A stretch of 64,000 bases of DNA from Aliiroseovarius sp. Z3 (GTDB taxonomy: Bacteria; Pseudomonadota; Alphaproteobacteria; Rhodobacterales; Rhodobacteraceae), in the NCBI RefSeq assembly GCF_029105185.1, contig NZ_JAFMZK010000007.1:124001-188000 (forward strand), written 5' to 3'. This document shows, in pieces, positions 1 to 7,387 of this stretch. The notes under the pieces were generated by a model that did no database searches, had not been told where the DNA came from, and worked only from the letters and a program-made list of their open reading frames with translations. Made by a program: the position numbers and the translations under genes. Within the stretch, counting starts at the first letter, position 1. Every line of letters begins with the position of its first letter.

Positions 1-797
1 AACAGCGTCGCCCCCCCGATCGGTGCGGCACCTTTGCCGGTCATCAACAGGTCCAGCCGCGCGGCATCGGTGGCAAGTCGGGTCCGGGTATCCTTGGCCC
101 AGTCCAGATCTCCCAAAGCCCGCGCCCCAATGGACAGTGCAGGGCCGGACACCTGCCAGGGGCCGATGGTTTCACGCAGTCGGGCAATCAGTACGGGGTC
201 ACCGATGACAAAGCCAAGCCGCACCCCCGCCAACCCCCAGAACTTTCCAAAGCTCTTCAGGATCAGGACACCGGGTTTCGTTGCGGCCTGAACATGGCTG
301 GCGTCCGGCGTGACGTCGCAAAAACTTTCATCAATCACTGTGAGGGGCTGATCAAAGTCTGGCTGCGTCCACAGATGGCCGTCAGGGTTGTTCGGATGCA
401 CCATCACGCGGGCGTCACCGCTGCCATCCTCGGCAATGGCCCATCCCTGCGCGCGAAAGGCGGCGGCGTGTTCATTGTATGTCGGGCCGGGGATCACGGC
501 CCGACCTGCGCCGCGCAAGCTCGGGATTCGCGCGATCAGGGCCGAGGCGCCGGGGGCAGCCAGAACCGCCGCACCATCGGGCACCGACCAGAACCGCCGC
601 GCGGCGCGCTCAAGCCGTTCGAACGCAGCCTGATCCGGCAGGGTCGCCCATGTGTGATCCGGCAAAGTGCCCACGGGATAGGGCGCGGGGTTGATCCCCG
701 TCGACAGGTCCAGCCAATCGGAACGCGACCCACCATATCGGGCCATGGCGGCATCCAGCCCGCCACCGTGGTCGCGTATCGGGGCCGTCTGGGTCAT
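1..797 (-). CDS. cobD: Threonine-phosphate decarboxylase-like CobD (partial, runs off window)
   Basis: PLP-dependent fold-type I enzyme of the histidinol-phosphate aminotransferase class. CobD decarboxylates L-threonine-O-3-phosphate to the aminopropanol phosphate arm of cobalamin. The visible 265 residues begin MTQTAPIRDHGGGLDAA and include the family motif LDLSTGINP near the N-terminus, HPNNPDGHLW, and the PLP-lysine region LKSFGKFWGLAGVRLGF. The C-terminal roughly 60 residues lie outside the window. The ATG overlaps the stop of the upstream DUF1636 gene (ATGA), so the two are translationally coupled. The fold is secure; the CobD assignment over other aminotransferases rests on the start motif and neighbour. 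Confidence 0.85.
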   Translation of the reverse strand, partial: MTQTAPIRDHGGGLDAAMARYGGSRSDWLDLSTGINPAPYPVGTLPDHTWATLPDQAAFERLERAARRFWSVPDGAAVLAAPGASALIARIPSLRGAGRAVIPGPTYNEHAAAFRAQGWAIAEDGSGDARVMVHPNNPDGHLWTQPDFDQPLTVIDESFCDVTPDASHVQAATKPGVLILKSFGKFWGLAGVRLGFVIGDPVLIARLRETIGPWQVSGPALSIGARALGDLDWAKDTRTRLATDAARLDLLMTGKGAAPIGGATL

Positions 798-1165
798 TCG
801 CTGTCAGGCAACGGCATGTGGCGGGTTACGAAATGCCCTTTCACCGCCTGCGGCCACTCGCGATAGGGCACCTGACCAGACGCGCTTTCTGCATGGGCTT
901 TCGCATAATCGACGACACCCTGAGCGGCCTCGTCGGTTGGGTCGAACTTGCCCAGCGTATAGGCAAGCTTGCCCTCTGCCTGAATGGCGACGTTGCAGCT
1001 GTTGTCACATCCCATCAGGCACGACACCCGACGTGTTTTGACTTCTGTCCCCGATGCGCGCTCTTCGATCAGCGCGGCCAGCACCTCGCCGTCGGTCAGA
1101 GGGTTGCGGGCTGCATCCCAATCTTCGCGTTTGCAGGTGTCACAGATCGTGATCCAGGTGGTCAT
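794..1165 (-). CDS. DUF1636 family putative metal-binding protein
   Basis: A 123-residue protein starting MTTWITICDTCKRE. It has four conspicuous cysteines in two clusters, CDTC near residue 9 and SCLMGCDNSCN around residue 55-65, as expected of a small metal or Fe-S binding protein. DUF1636 proteins commonly sit in cobalamin gene neighbourhoods, and here the gene overlaps cobD by four bases. The chosen ATG follows AAGGAG at good spacing; a longer in-frame extension to 1246 lacks such support. The biochemical role is unknown; a part in cobalt handling or corrin synthesis is inference from context. Confidence 0.8.
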   Translation of the reverse strand: MTTWITICDTCKREDWDAARNPLTDGEVLAALIEERASGTEVKTRRVSCLMGCDNSCNVAIQAEGKLAYTLGKFDPTDEAAQGVVDYAKAHAESASGQVPYREWPQAVKGHFVTRHMPLPDSE

Positions 1166-1347
1166 GTCGCGCTCCTTGTCCTGTCGGGGTTTGAACCGGA
1201 AAATCATGCGAAACACAATGGCGGATGCGGCATCGGGCCGACGCAATGCGGCATTCGCCGGAATGAAGCAGCAGCGCAGTGGGCGACCCGCACAAACCCG
1301 GGTGCAAACCTGCTTGCGCCGTGATCTGGCTTCGTTAGGGTCTGGGC

Positions 1348-1989
1348 ATGATCAAGGAAACTGCATCTGCCCCAACCATCGGCGCTGTCGTGTTTGACAT
1401 CGGAAACGTATTGATCCGATGGCAACCGGAAGATCTGTATGACCAGTGGATCGGGGCCGAGCGCCGTCGACAGATGTTCGCCACCGTGGATTTGCACGCA
1501 ATGAACGACCGGGTCGACCGGGGCGAGGCATTTCAGCAGGTCATCTATGATTTTGCCGAGCAGAACCCGGCCTATCGCGATGAAATCCGCTGGTGGCACG
1601 ACCGCTGGCTTGAGATGGCACAGCCTGCCATCGACTTGTCTGTTCAGACGTTGAAAGCGTTGAAGCGCCGCAACATTCCCGTTTTCGCCTTGTCGAACTT
1701 CGGTCGGGAACCGTTTGTTCTGGCCGAAGAGAAATTCGAGTTCCTGTCAGATTTCGACCGCCGATACCTGTCGGGCCACATGGGCGTGGCGAAACCCGAT
1801 GAGCAGATTTACCAGATGGTCGAGGCCGATTGCGGACACGATCCGCAAACGCTTCTGTTCGTCGACGACCGTACTGAAAACATCGCCGCCGCCGCAAAGC
1901 GCGGTTGGCAAACCCACCACTTCACTGCGCCACGCAACTGGGCCGATCACCTGATCGCTTGCGGGCTGATAGACAAGGCCGACCTATGA
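1348..1989 (+). CDS. HAD-superfamily hydrolase (YihX-like subfamily)
   Basis: A 213-residue HAD hydrolase. Motif I is FDIGNVL with nucleophile Asp17; the usual second Asp of DxD is Gly, as in the YihX/epoxide-hydrolase-like branch. Motif II is ALSNFG, motif III the Lys of GVAKPDEQIY, and motif IV LFVDDRTENI. YihX-type members dephosphorylate small phosphosugars such as glucose-1-phosphate, but the substrate here cannot be read. The gene is divergent from the DUF1636/cobD pair and its stop overlaps the next start (ATGA), indicating a two-gene operon with the ornithine-cyclodeaminase-like gene. Confidence 0.88.
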   Translation: MIKETASAPTIGAVVFDIGNVLIRWQPEDLYDQWIGAERRRQMFATVDLHAMNDRVDRGEAFQQVIYDFAEQNPAYRDEIRWWHDRWLEMAQPAIDLSVQTLKALKRRNIPVFALSNFGREPFVLAEEKFEFLSDFDRRYLSGHMGVAKPDEQIYQMVEADCGHDPQTLLFVDDRTENIAAAAKRGWQTHHFTAPRNWADHLIACGLIDKADL

Positions 1990-2903
1990 CCCCTGCCATG
2001 ATCCCCTTCGATGCCGAAACTCTGCTGGATTGGCGCGCGCTGACCGATGCAATCTTGCAGGGTCACACCCGCCCGAAAGCCGAGATCGGCGATACCTTCC
2101 TGTATCGGGGCGATGACACGATGCTGACCCGGTCCGCCTGGATCGACGGGTTGGGCATTGCGGTCAAGACCGCCAACATCATGCCGGGCAATCCGGCACG
2201 GGGCGAGCCGATGATCCATGGCGCGGTGAACCTTTATGACGATGTGACCGGCCTGCTTGATGCCATTGTGGATTTCCATCTGGTCACCAAGTGGAAAACC
2301 GCCGGTGACAGTGTGCTGGGCGCGCGACTGCTGGCACGGCCCAACAGCAAGGTGATCCTGATTGTCGGCGCAGGCACGGTGGGGCGCAACCTGCGTGAAG
2401 CCTATGGCGCGTTGTTTCCCGATGCCCGGTTCCTGATCTGGAACCGCAGCCCTGACGGCGCCAAGAAATTCGCCTCGGAGTGTGACAAGACCGAAGCCGT
2501 CAGTTCGCTTGCCGATGGTGTGGCGCAGGCCGACATCATCACCTCGGCCACCATGACCACCGACCCGCTGATCAAAGGGGAGTGGTTGCAACCGGGCCAG
2601 CATCTGGACCTGATCGGCGCCTATCGACCCGACATGCGCGAGGCGGACGATACCGCCCTGACCCGCGCTCGCTTGTTCATGGACAGCCGCGACACGGTGT
2701 TGGACCATATCGGTGAATTCAAAGACCCGCTGACGCGCGGCGTGATTGCCCGCGATGACGTGGTGGGGGATCTTTATGACCAGAAGGACGGCGTGTTCAC
2801 CCGACAACCCGATGACATCACGCTGTATAAAAACGGCGGCGGCGCGCATCTGGACCTGATGACCAGCCGGTATATTCTTGAAGCATGGCGGGCCGTACAG
2901 TAG
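1986..2903 (+). CDS. Ornithine cyclodeaminase / mu-crystallin family protein
   Basis: A 305-residue NAD(P)-binding protein of the OCD/mu-crystallin family. The Rossmann motif VGAGTVGRNL lies in the middle, the substrate-region sequence VTKWKTAGDS precedes it, and the domain-swapped N-terminal half is complete. Family members include ornithine cyclodeaminase, ketimine reductase and delta-1-pyrroline-2-carboxylate reductase. The sequence alone does not separate these. The ATG overlaps the HAD stop; a longer form starting at 1905 would run through the HAD gene and is rejected. Confidence 0.87.
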   Translation: MTPAMIPFDAETLLDWRALTDAILQGHTRPKAEIGDTFLYRGDDTMLTRSAWIDGLGIAVKTANIMPGNPARGEPMIHGAVNLYDDVTGLLDAIVDFHLVTKWKTAGDSVLGARLLARPNSKVILIVGAGTVGRNLREAYGALFPDARFLIWNRSPDGAKKFASECDKTEAVSSLADGVAQADIITSATMTTDPLIKGEWLQPGQHLDLIGAYRPDMREADDTALTRARLFMDSRDTVLDHIGEFKDPLTRGVIARDDVVGDLYDQKDGVFTRQPDDITLYKNGGGAHLDLMTSRYILEAWRAVQ

Positions 2904-2930
2904 GCCCGCAGTATCCCCCAGAAACAACAA

Positions 2931-2955
2931 ACCCCCGAAGCCAGGCTGCGGGGGT
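2931..2955 (-). terminator. Intrinsic terminator for rpsU
   Basis: On the minus strand the sequence forms a 7-bp stem ACCCCCG/CGGGGGT around an 11-nt loop, followed by a T-rich run (TTTGTTGTTT). It sits just past the rpsU stop and between convergent genes, so it may also slow plus-strand transcription of the OCD-like gene. Confidence 0.6.
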
Positions 2956-3005
2956 CGTCATGGCGAGCGGTTGACAACCCACTCACCGAAACACTTGGGC
3001 GTGAT

Positions 3006-3212
3006 TTACATCATGCCTTCGCGTTGCGCTTTTTTCCGAGCCAGCTTGCGCTGACGGCGAATCGCTTCAGCCTTCTCGCGCGCTTTCTTCTCGGAGGGCT
3101 TCTCGAAATGTTGCCGAAGCTTCATTTCGCGGAAGACACCTTCACGCTGAAGTTTCTTCTTCAGCGCACGAAGCGCCTGGTCTACGTTGTTATCGCGAAC
3201 CGAAACCTGCAT
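3006..3212 (-). CDS. rpsU: 30S ribosomal protein S21
   Basis: Sixty-eight residues starting [20 protein letters not shown], the characteristic S21 N-terminus, followed by the Arg/Lys-rich tail that binds 16S rRNA near the anti-Shine-Dalgarno region. S21 takes part in translation initiation on the small subunit. Length is typical. The ATG is preceded by GAAAGGTGG. The gene is divergent from coq9. Confidence 0.98.
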   Translation of the reverse strand: MQVSVRDNNVDQALRALKKKLQREGVFREMKLRQHFEKPSEKKAREKAEAIRRQRKLARKKAQREGMM

Positions 3213-3320
3213 GTGGTTGTCACCACCTTTCTAAGTTAGAGTTTGCAGAATTGCAGGAAGCGCTCATCTAACACTCATGACCGCATTTGTCCAGTTCACC
3301 CTCACACACGAGGCCCACAT

Positions 3321-4025
3321 ATGATCGAGAAAGAGAAAATGCTGGAAGCCGCCATTGCCCACGTCCCCTTCGACGGGTGGAGCGATGCGACCCTGGCCGC
3401 CGCCGCGCAGGATTGCGACCTGACCGAGGCCGAGGCCCGCGCCATGTTTCCGCGTGGCGCGCTGGACCTTGCGCTGGCCTATCACCGCAAGGGGGACGAG
3501 GATATGGTGGCCCGCCTGACCACGGCCGATCTGGACAACATGCGGTTTCGCGACAAGATCGCGGCAGGCGTGCGGTATCGGCTGGAAGTCGCTGACAAGG
3601 AACTGGTGCGCAAGGGCATGGCGTTCTTTGCGCTGCCCCAGAACGCGGGCGACGGGGCGGCTGCGCTGTGGCAGACCTGCGGGTTGATCTGGGAGACATT
3701 GGGCGACAGCTCGACCGATCTGAACTGGTATACGAAACGCGCCACACTGTCGGCGGTCTATTCGTCCGTCGTGCTGTTCTGGCTGGGCGATGACAGCGAG
3801 GGGCACGCGGCGACATGGGCGTTCCTTGACCGCCGGATCGACGATGTGATGAAGATCGAGAAGATCAAGGGTCAGGCCCGAGAGACCGCACTTTACAAGG
3901 CCTTCATGTCCGGGCCGGGCAAGATACTGGATACGATCAAGGCGCCGGGCGGACCGAACCCGAATTATCCCGGCCGCTGGGAACCGGAAGACACAGACAA
4001 CAAGGCTGGGGGCAAGAATGACTAA
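3321..4025 (+). CDS. COQ9 family ubiquinone biosynthesis protein
   Basis: A 234-residue COQ9-type protein. The N-terminal TetR-like helical part reads MIEKEKMLEAAIAHVPFDGW, and the conserved COQ9 core includes LGDSSTDLNWYTKRATL and a late FLDRRIDDVM segment. COQ9 is a lipid-binding accessory factor that presents ubiquinone precursors to the hydroxylase COQ7 in eukaryotes and is common in alphaproteobacteria. An upstream in-frame extension (from 3243) is not family-like, so the ATG at 3321 was chosen. It overlaps the downstream quinone oxidoreductase by 8 bases, suggesting an operon around quinone metabolism. Confidence 0.92.
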   Translation: MIEKEKMLEAAIAHVPFDGWSDATLAAAAQDCDLTEAEARAMFPRGALDLALAYHRKGDEDMVARLTTADLDNMRFRDKIAAGVRYRLEVADKELVRKGMAFFALPQNAGDGAAALWQTCGLIWETLGDSSTDLNWYTKRATLSAVYSSVVLFWLGDDSEGHAATWAFLDRRIDDVMKIEKIKGQARETALYKAFMSGPGKILDTIKAPGGPNPNYPGRWEPEDTDNKAGGKND

Positions 4026-5004
4026 AACCATGCGCGCAATCGAGATTACGAAGCCCGGCGGGCCCGAGGTTTTGAAACTCTCAGAACAACCGATCCCGAC
4101 ACCCGGCCCCGGCGACATCCTGATCCGCGTGGCCTTTGCGGGGGTGAACCGCCCCGACGCGCTGCAACGGGCGGGAAGCTATGCCCCGCCCCCGACCGCC
4201 AGCCCCCTGCCCGGCCTTGAAGCCTCGGGCGAGGTTGCGGCGCTGGGCGAAGGCGTCACCGAATGGGCCGTGGGCGACAAGGTTTGCGCCCTTCTGCCCG
4301 GCGGTGGTTATGCCGAATATGTAACCACCCCTGCCGCCCACGCCCTGCGCGTGCCCGACGGCATGGGTATGAAACAGGCCGCCTGCCTGCCCGAAACCTT
4401 CTTCACCGTCTGGTCGAACGTCTTCATGCGCGGTGGGCTGCGGGCGGGCGAGCGGTTCTTGGTTCATGGCGGCAGTTCCGGCATCGGCACGACCGCGATC
4501 CAGCTTGCCAACGCCTTCGGTGCGCGGGTTTTCACCACCGCCGGATCAGACGAAAAATGCGCCGTTTGCACCGATCTGGGGGCTGAGCGAGCGATCAACT
4601 ACAAAGACGAAGATTTTGTTGAGGTGATGAAGCCCGAAGGCGGGCCAAACCTGATCCTCGACATGGTGGGCGGCGACTATATCGCGCGCAACATCAAGGC
4701 CCTCGCCGTCGAAGGTCGCATGGTCCACATCGCCTTCCTGTCCGGCCCCAAGGCCGAGGTCAACTTCGCCATGATCATGGCCAAACGCCTAACCGTCACA
4801 GGATCAACCCTGCGCCCGCAATCCGACCTTGCCAAAGCCCGCATCGCCGAGGAACTGGCTGACAAGGTCTGGCCGCTGCTGGATGCAGGCCGCGTCGCCC
4901 CGGTGATGGACCAGACCTTCCTGCTGGAGGACGCCGCCAAGGCGCATGCACGGATGGAGACCGGCCAGCATATCGGGAAGATCGTGTTGGAGGTTGGGGC
5001 GTAG
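4018..5004 (+). CDS. NAD(P)H:quinone oxidoreductase, zeta-crystallin/PIG3 type
   Basis: A 328-residue medium-chain dehydrogenase/reductase. It has an N-terminal GroES-like fold with GVNRPDALQRAG, the Rossmann motif HGGSSGIGTTAIQLA near residues 145-160, and no catalytic-zinc ligand set. This places it in the zinc-independent quinone oxidoreductase (QorB/PIG3) branch that reduces quinones with NADPH. Its start overlaps coq9 by 8 bases. The exact acceptor is unknown. Confidence 0.92.
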   Translation: MTKTMRAIEITKPGGPEVLKLSEQPIPTPGPGDILIRVAFAGVNRPDALQRAGSYAPPPTASPLPGLEASGEVAALGEGVTEWAVGDKVCALLPGGGYAEYVTTPAAHALRVPDGMGMKQAACLPETFFTVWSNVFMRGGLRAGERFLVHGGSSGIGTTAIQLANAFGARVFTTAGSDEKCAVCTDLGAERAINYKDEDFVEVMKPEGGPNLILDMVGGDYIARNIKALAVEGRMVHIAFLSGPKAEVNFAMIMAKRLTVTGSTLRPQSDLAKARIAEELADKVWPLLDAGRVAPVMDQTFLLEDAAKAHARMETGQHIGKIVLEVGA

Positions 5005-5111
5005 GGTTGGCCTTTATAGCGAGCCACTTGTGTTTACACAGGTGACTTCCTCAGAAAGCGCCTTCATCGGGCCTTCCAGTCTGTTGTGTGCCCTTGGGCC
5101 AAGGATTGAGT

Positions 5112-5636
5112 CTACCCAAAACCCTTGTTCAGATACTCGAGAAAGACGCTCATCCAAACCTTCGCTTCGTCCATAGCAAACTTCGCGGTAAACCGAACTT
5201 TGACGATACAATCGTTGACAACACCCAACGCCAGAAGCTGTGATACGCCATCTTGTGACACGGCTTCAGCTCTCAAACGAAAAAGTTGTGGCTGTTCTGT
5301 TAACTCGTATGTCTCGAATTCACTCGGCCCCGAACCGTCCTTGGCCATTTTGTCGCGCATATCTCGGGCGGATTGCTTGAAACTGGCAAGTGCCGTTTCA
5401 GCCGATATGGTCTCCTTTTCATAGTCATAAAAGAACACCGTAAACTTTGACGAAGGATCAACAAAACTGATCGAATAACCAAGGCCGGGGTTCTCATCTT
5501 CATGGATGTGGGATTCGCCCTCGTTCAGATCGCTCAAGACTTGGGGGGCGGCTGCAAAAAGGTCTTTGCAGGATTGAAGGTCCGCCATTGCCGGTCCGCC
5601 AGAAACAGCCAAGAACAATCCAAAAACTCTAATCAT
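5112..5636 (-). CDS. Secreted protein of unknown function
   Basis: A 174-residue protein with a clear Sec signal peptide (MIRVFGLFLAVSGGPAMA, cleavage expected after AMA). The ATG is preceded by AAAAGGAG at good spacing, which decides it over the longer in-frame start. The mature part has two cysteines (SCKDLF early and NDCIVKVRFTA late), a mixed alpha/beta pattern, and no catalytic motif I recognise. It is probably periplasmic. Neighbours (quinone oxidoreductase convergent, RNase T2 upstream) give no functional clue. Confidence 0.75.
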   Translation of the reverse strand: MIRVFGLFLAVSGGPAMADLQSCKDLFAAAPQVLSDLNEGESHIHEDENPGLGYSISFVDPSSKFTVFFYDYEKETISAETALASFKQSARDMRDKMAKDGSGPSEFETYELTEQPQLFRLRAEAVSQDGVSQLLALGVVNDCIVKVRFTAKFAMDEAKVWMSVFLEYLNKGFG

Positions 5637-5715
5637 GTAAACCAACTCCTTTTGGAAATTTATGCTCCCGAATCTTTTTGCTGATAGACATGATGGCAAA
5701 CCGAACACCATGACC

Positions 5716-6357
5716 TCATCTCACCGGTTCCAGCAACGCCTTCCCCGCCCGGCAGTCCGTGCGCACGTCGCGGGCGCAGATGCGGGGTTCAAGGTCGCGG
5801 GTCAGGCACAGGCGGGCCTCTTGTATGCGGTCGGCGCGGCAGGTGATGGTCAGCATGTCGGGTTTCCAGTCAGGATTGGCTTGCAGGAACGCTTCCTCGA
5901 CCACCGACGCGGGCAGGCGGACAGGGGAGGTCAGTTTGCGCAGCACCTCGGGCCGGTTCACCATGTTGAACGCCTGTCGGGCAAGGGCATAGTAGTCCTC
6001 GGCCTCCAACCCCGCGCAGACGCCGTGCTTTTTCCACTGATACCAGGCCGCCCCGCCTGCGCCGAAAATATCCGCCTGCGCGTTGGTCAGGCTGCGGGAT
6101 GGCGCGCGCGCCGATGTGCGGCAATAGCTTGGCCAGCCGTCTTCGTATTGCGGCCACAACCCGTGCACGACCCAGCCCAGATCGCGGTCGGGGTCGCATT
6201 GTTCGGACCCGCGCGCGTCGCCTTCGACGGCGCACCAGTTGGGCGACCAGCTGAGCGCCAGAACGTAGTAGTCGAAGTCACCTGCCGCCTCGCCATCGGC
6301 CCATGCCGAGACCGCGGCGAACAGCCAGAGTATGCCGCCCAAAAGCAGTTGTCGCAT
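5716..6357 (-). CDS. Secreted ribonuclease T2 family protein
   Basis: A 213-residue protein with an N-terminal signal peptide (cleavage near AWA-DG, residue 20) and the two T2 signatures. CAS-1 reads VVHGLWPQYE with catalytic His65; CAS-2 reads WYQWKKHGVC with Lys110 and His111. T2 enzymes cleave single-stranded RNA through a 2',3'-cyclic phosphate in the periplasm. The usual acidic residue of CAS-2 (HEWxKHG) is Gln107 here, which could lower activity. Eight cysteines fit an exported disulfide-bonded enzyme. The ATG was chosen because the signal peptide begins there. Confidence 0.88.
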   Translation of the reverse strand: MRQLLLGGILWLFAAVSAWADGEAAGDFDYYVLALSWSPNWCAVEGDARGSEQCDPDRDLGWVVHGLWPQYEDGWPSYCRTSARAPSRSLTNAQADIFGAGGAAWYQWKKHGVCAGLEAEDYYALARQAFNMVNRPEVLRKLTSPVRLPASVVEEAFLQANPDWKPDMLTITCRADRIQEARLCLTRDLEPRICARDVRTDCRAGKALLEPVR

Positions 6358-6505
6358 TTTGCCTTCCCTCTTGCCTTCTTCCCCCTTATATAGACCCCAA
6401 GTTCCCCGACAACGGAAACCCGCCTGAGAAAGTCCACGCGACACAGGCAGCCCAGCCAGGGCGCGGGAAAGTTGTATCCGGGGTCAGTTTCGAAGGAGTG
6501 TTCAG

Positions 6506-7246
6506 ATGAGCAAACTGATCATGGCAAAAGCCACCGCTGTTTGGCTGGTGGACAACACGACGATCAGCTTCAAGCAGATCGCGGATTTCTGTGGTCTGCA
6601 CGAGCTGGAAGTGCAGGGCATTGCGGATGGCGATGTCGCCACCGGCGTCAAGGGCTTCGATCCCGTGGCCAACAACCAGTTGGATCAAGAAGAGATCGAC
6701 AAGGCCGAGAAGGACCCGCTGCACAAGCTGAAGCAAAAATTCTATGCCGCTGCCGCTGGTGAAGAAAAACGCCGCGGGCCGCGCTATACCCCGCTGTCCA
6801 AGCGTCAGGACCGTCCGAATTCGATCCTGTGGCTGGTGAAGTTCCACCCGGAATTGGCCGACAGCCAGATCGCCAAGCTGGTGGGCACCACCAAGCCGAC
6901 CATCCAGTCGATCCGCGAACGCACCCACTGGAATATCCAGAACATGGAACCGATTGACCCGGTTGCCTTGGGCCTGTGCAAACAAAGCGAGCTGGATCTT
7001 GCGGTTCAGAAGGCCGCTGCCAAGAAAGCCAAGGAAGGTGGCGTAATGTCGGATGACGAACGCCGCAAGCTGGTTTCGACCGAGCAGAGCCTTGGCATGG
7101 ACCCAGAGCCGAAGATCCCCAGCGCCATCGAAGGGCTTGAGACGTTTACTCTGTCAGGCGCGCCAGACGACGAAAAAGAAGAAGCATTGCCCGACGCGGA
7201 CAGTTTCTTCAATTTGCCGGACAGCGATGACGACGACGACAATTGA
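6506..7246 (+). CDS. trcR: DUF1013 cell-cycle transcriptional regulator TrcR
   Basis: A 246-residue DUF1013 protein starting MSKLIMAKATAVWLVDNTTIS, conserved across alphaproteobacteria, and known in Rhodobacter/Rhizobium-type bacteria as TrcR, an RNA-polymerase-associated cell-cycle regulator. A helix-turn-helix-like stretch is visible around AKLVGTTKPTIQSIRER. The C-terminus is strongly acidic, ending in a run of Asp residues. A strong GAAGGAG precedes the ATG, and an intrinsic terminator follows closely, so it is probably monocistronic. Confidence 0.9.
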   Translation: MSKLIMAKATAVWLVDNTTISFKQIADFCGLHELEVQGIADGDVATGVKGFDPVANNQLDQEEIDKAEKDPLHKLKQKFYAAAAGEEKRRGPRYTPLSKRQDRPNSILWLVKFHPELADSQIAKLVGTTKPTIQSIRERTHWNIQNMEPIDPVALGLCKQSELDLAVQKAAAKKAKEGGVMSDDERRKLVSTEQSLGMDPEPKIPSAIEGLETFTLSGAPDDEKEEALPDADSFFNLPDSDDDDDN

Positions 7247-7265
7247 TCCGATCTGGATTGAGCGA

Positions 7266-7294
7266 AGCCCCGGCCCGGCGCCGGGGCTTTTTTT
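7266..7294 (+). terminator. Intrinsic terminator after trcR
   Basis: The GC-rich stem AGCCCCGGC/GCCGGGGCT is followed directly by seven or more T residues, 19 bases past the trcR stop. This is a classical rho-independent terminator. Confidence 0.9.
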
Positions 7295-7387
7295 GTGGGC
7301 TGCACTTTTCTGATCCACCGTTAAGACCCTGTTCACCCTGTTCGCTGATGCTGGCTCTCACACAACAGGTGACTCGGAGAACCGGGG

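Noticed and set aside
1166-1347. Possible cobalamin riboswitch upstream of the DUF1636/cobD pair
   Set aside because: On the minus strand a CCACTG-like string is present, but the B12-box and other conserved aptamer segments were not found.
1947-2930. 327-codon minus-strand frame over the OCD-like gene
   Set aside because: Shadow of a conserved NAD-binding enzyme; starts and ends match no operon boundary.
3264-4118. Long minus-strand frame over coq9
   Set aside because: It is antisense to a clear COQ9 gene, has Arg/Pro/Gly-rich composition typical of a high-GC shadow, and shows no family motif.
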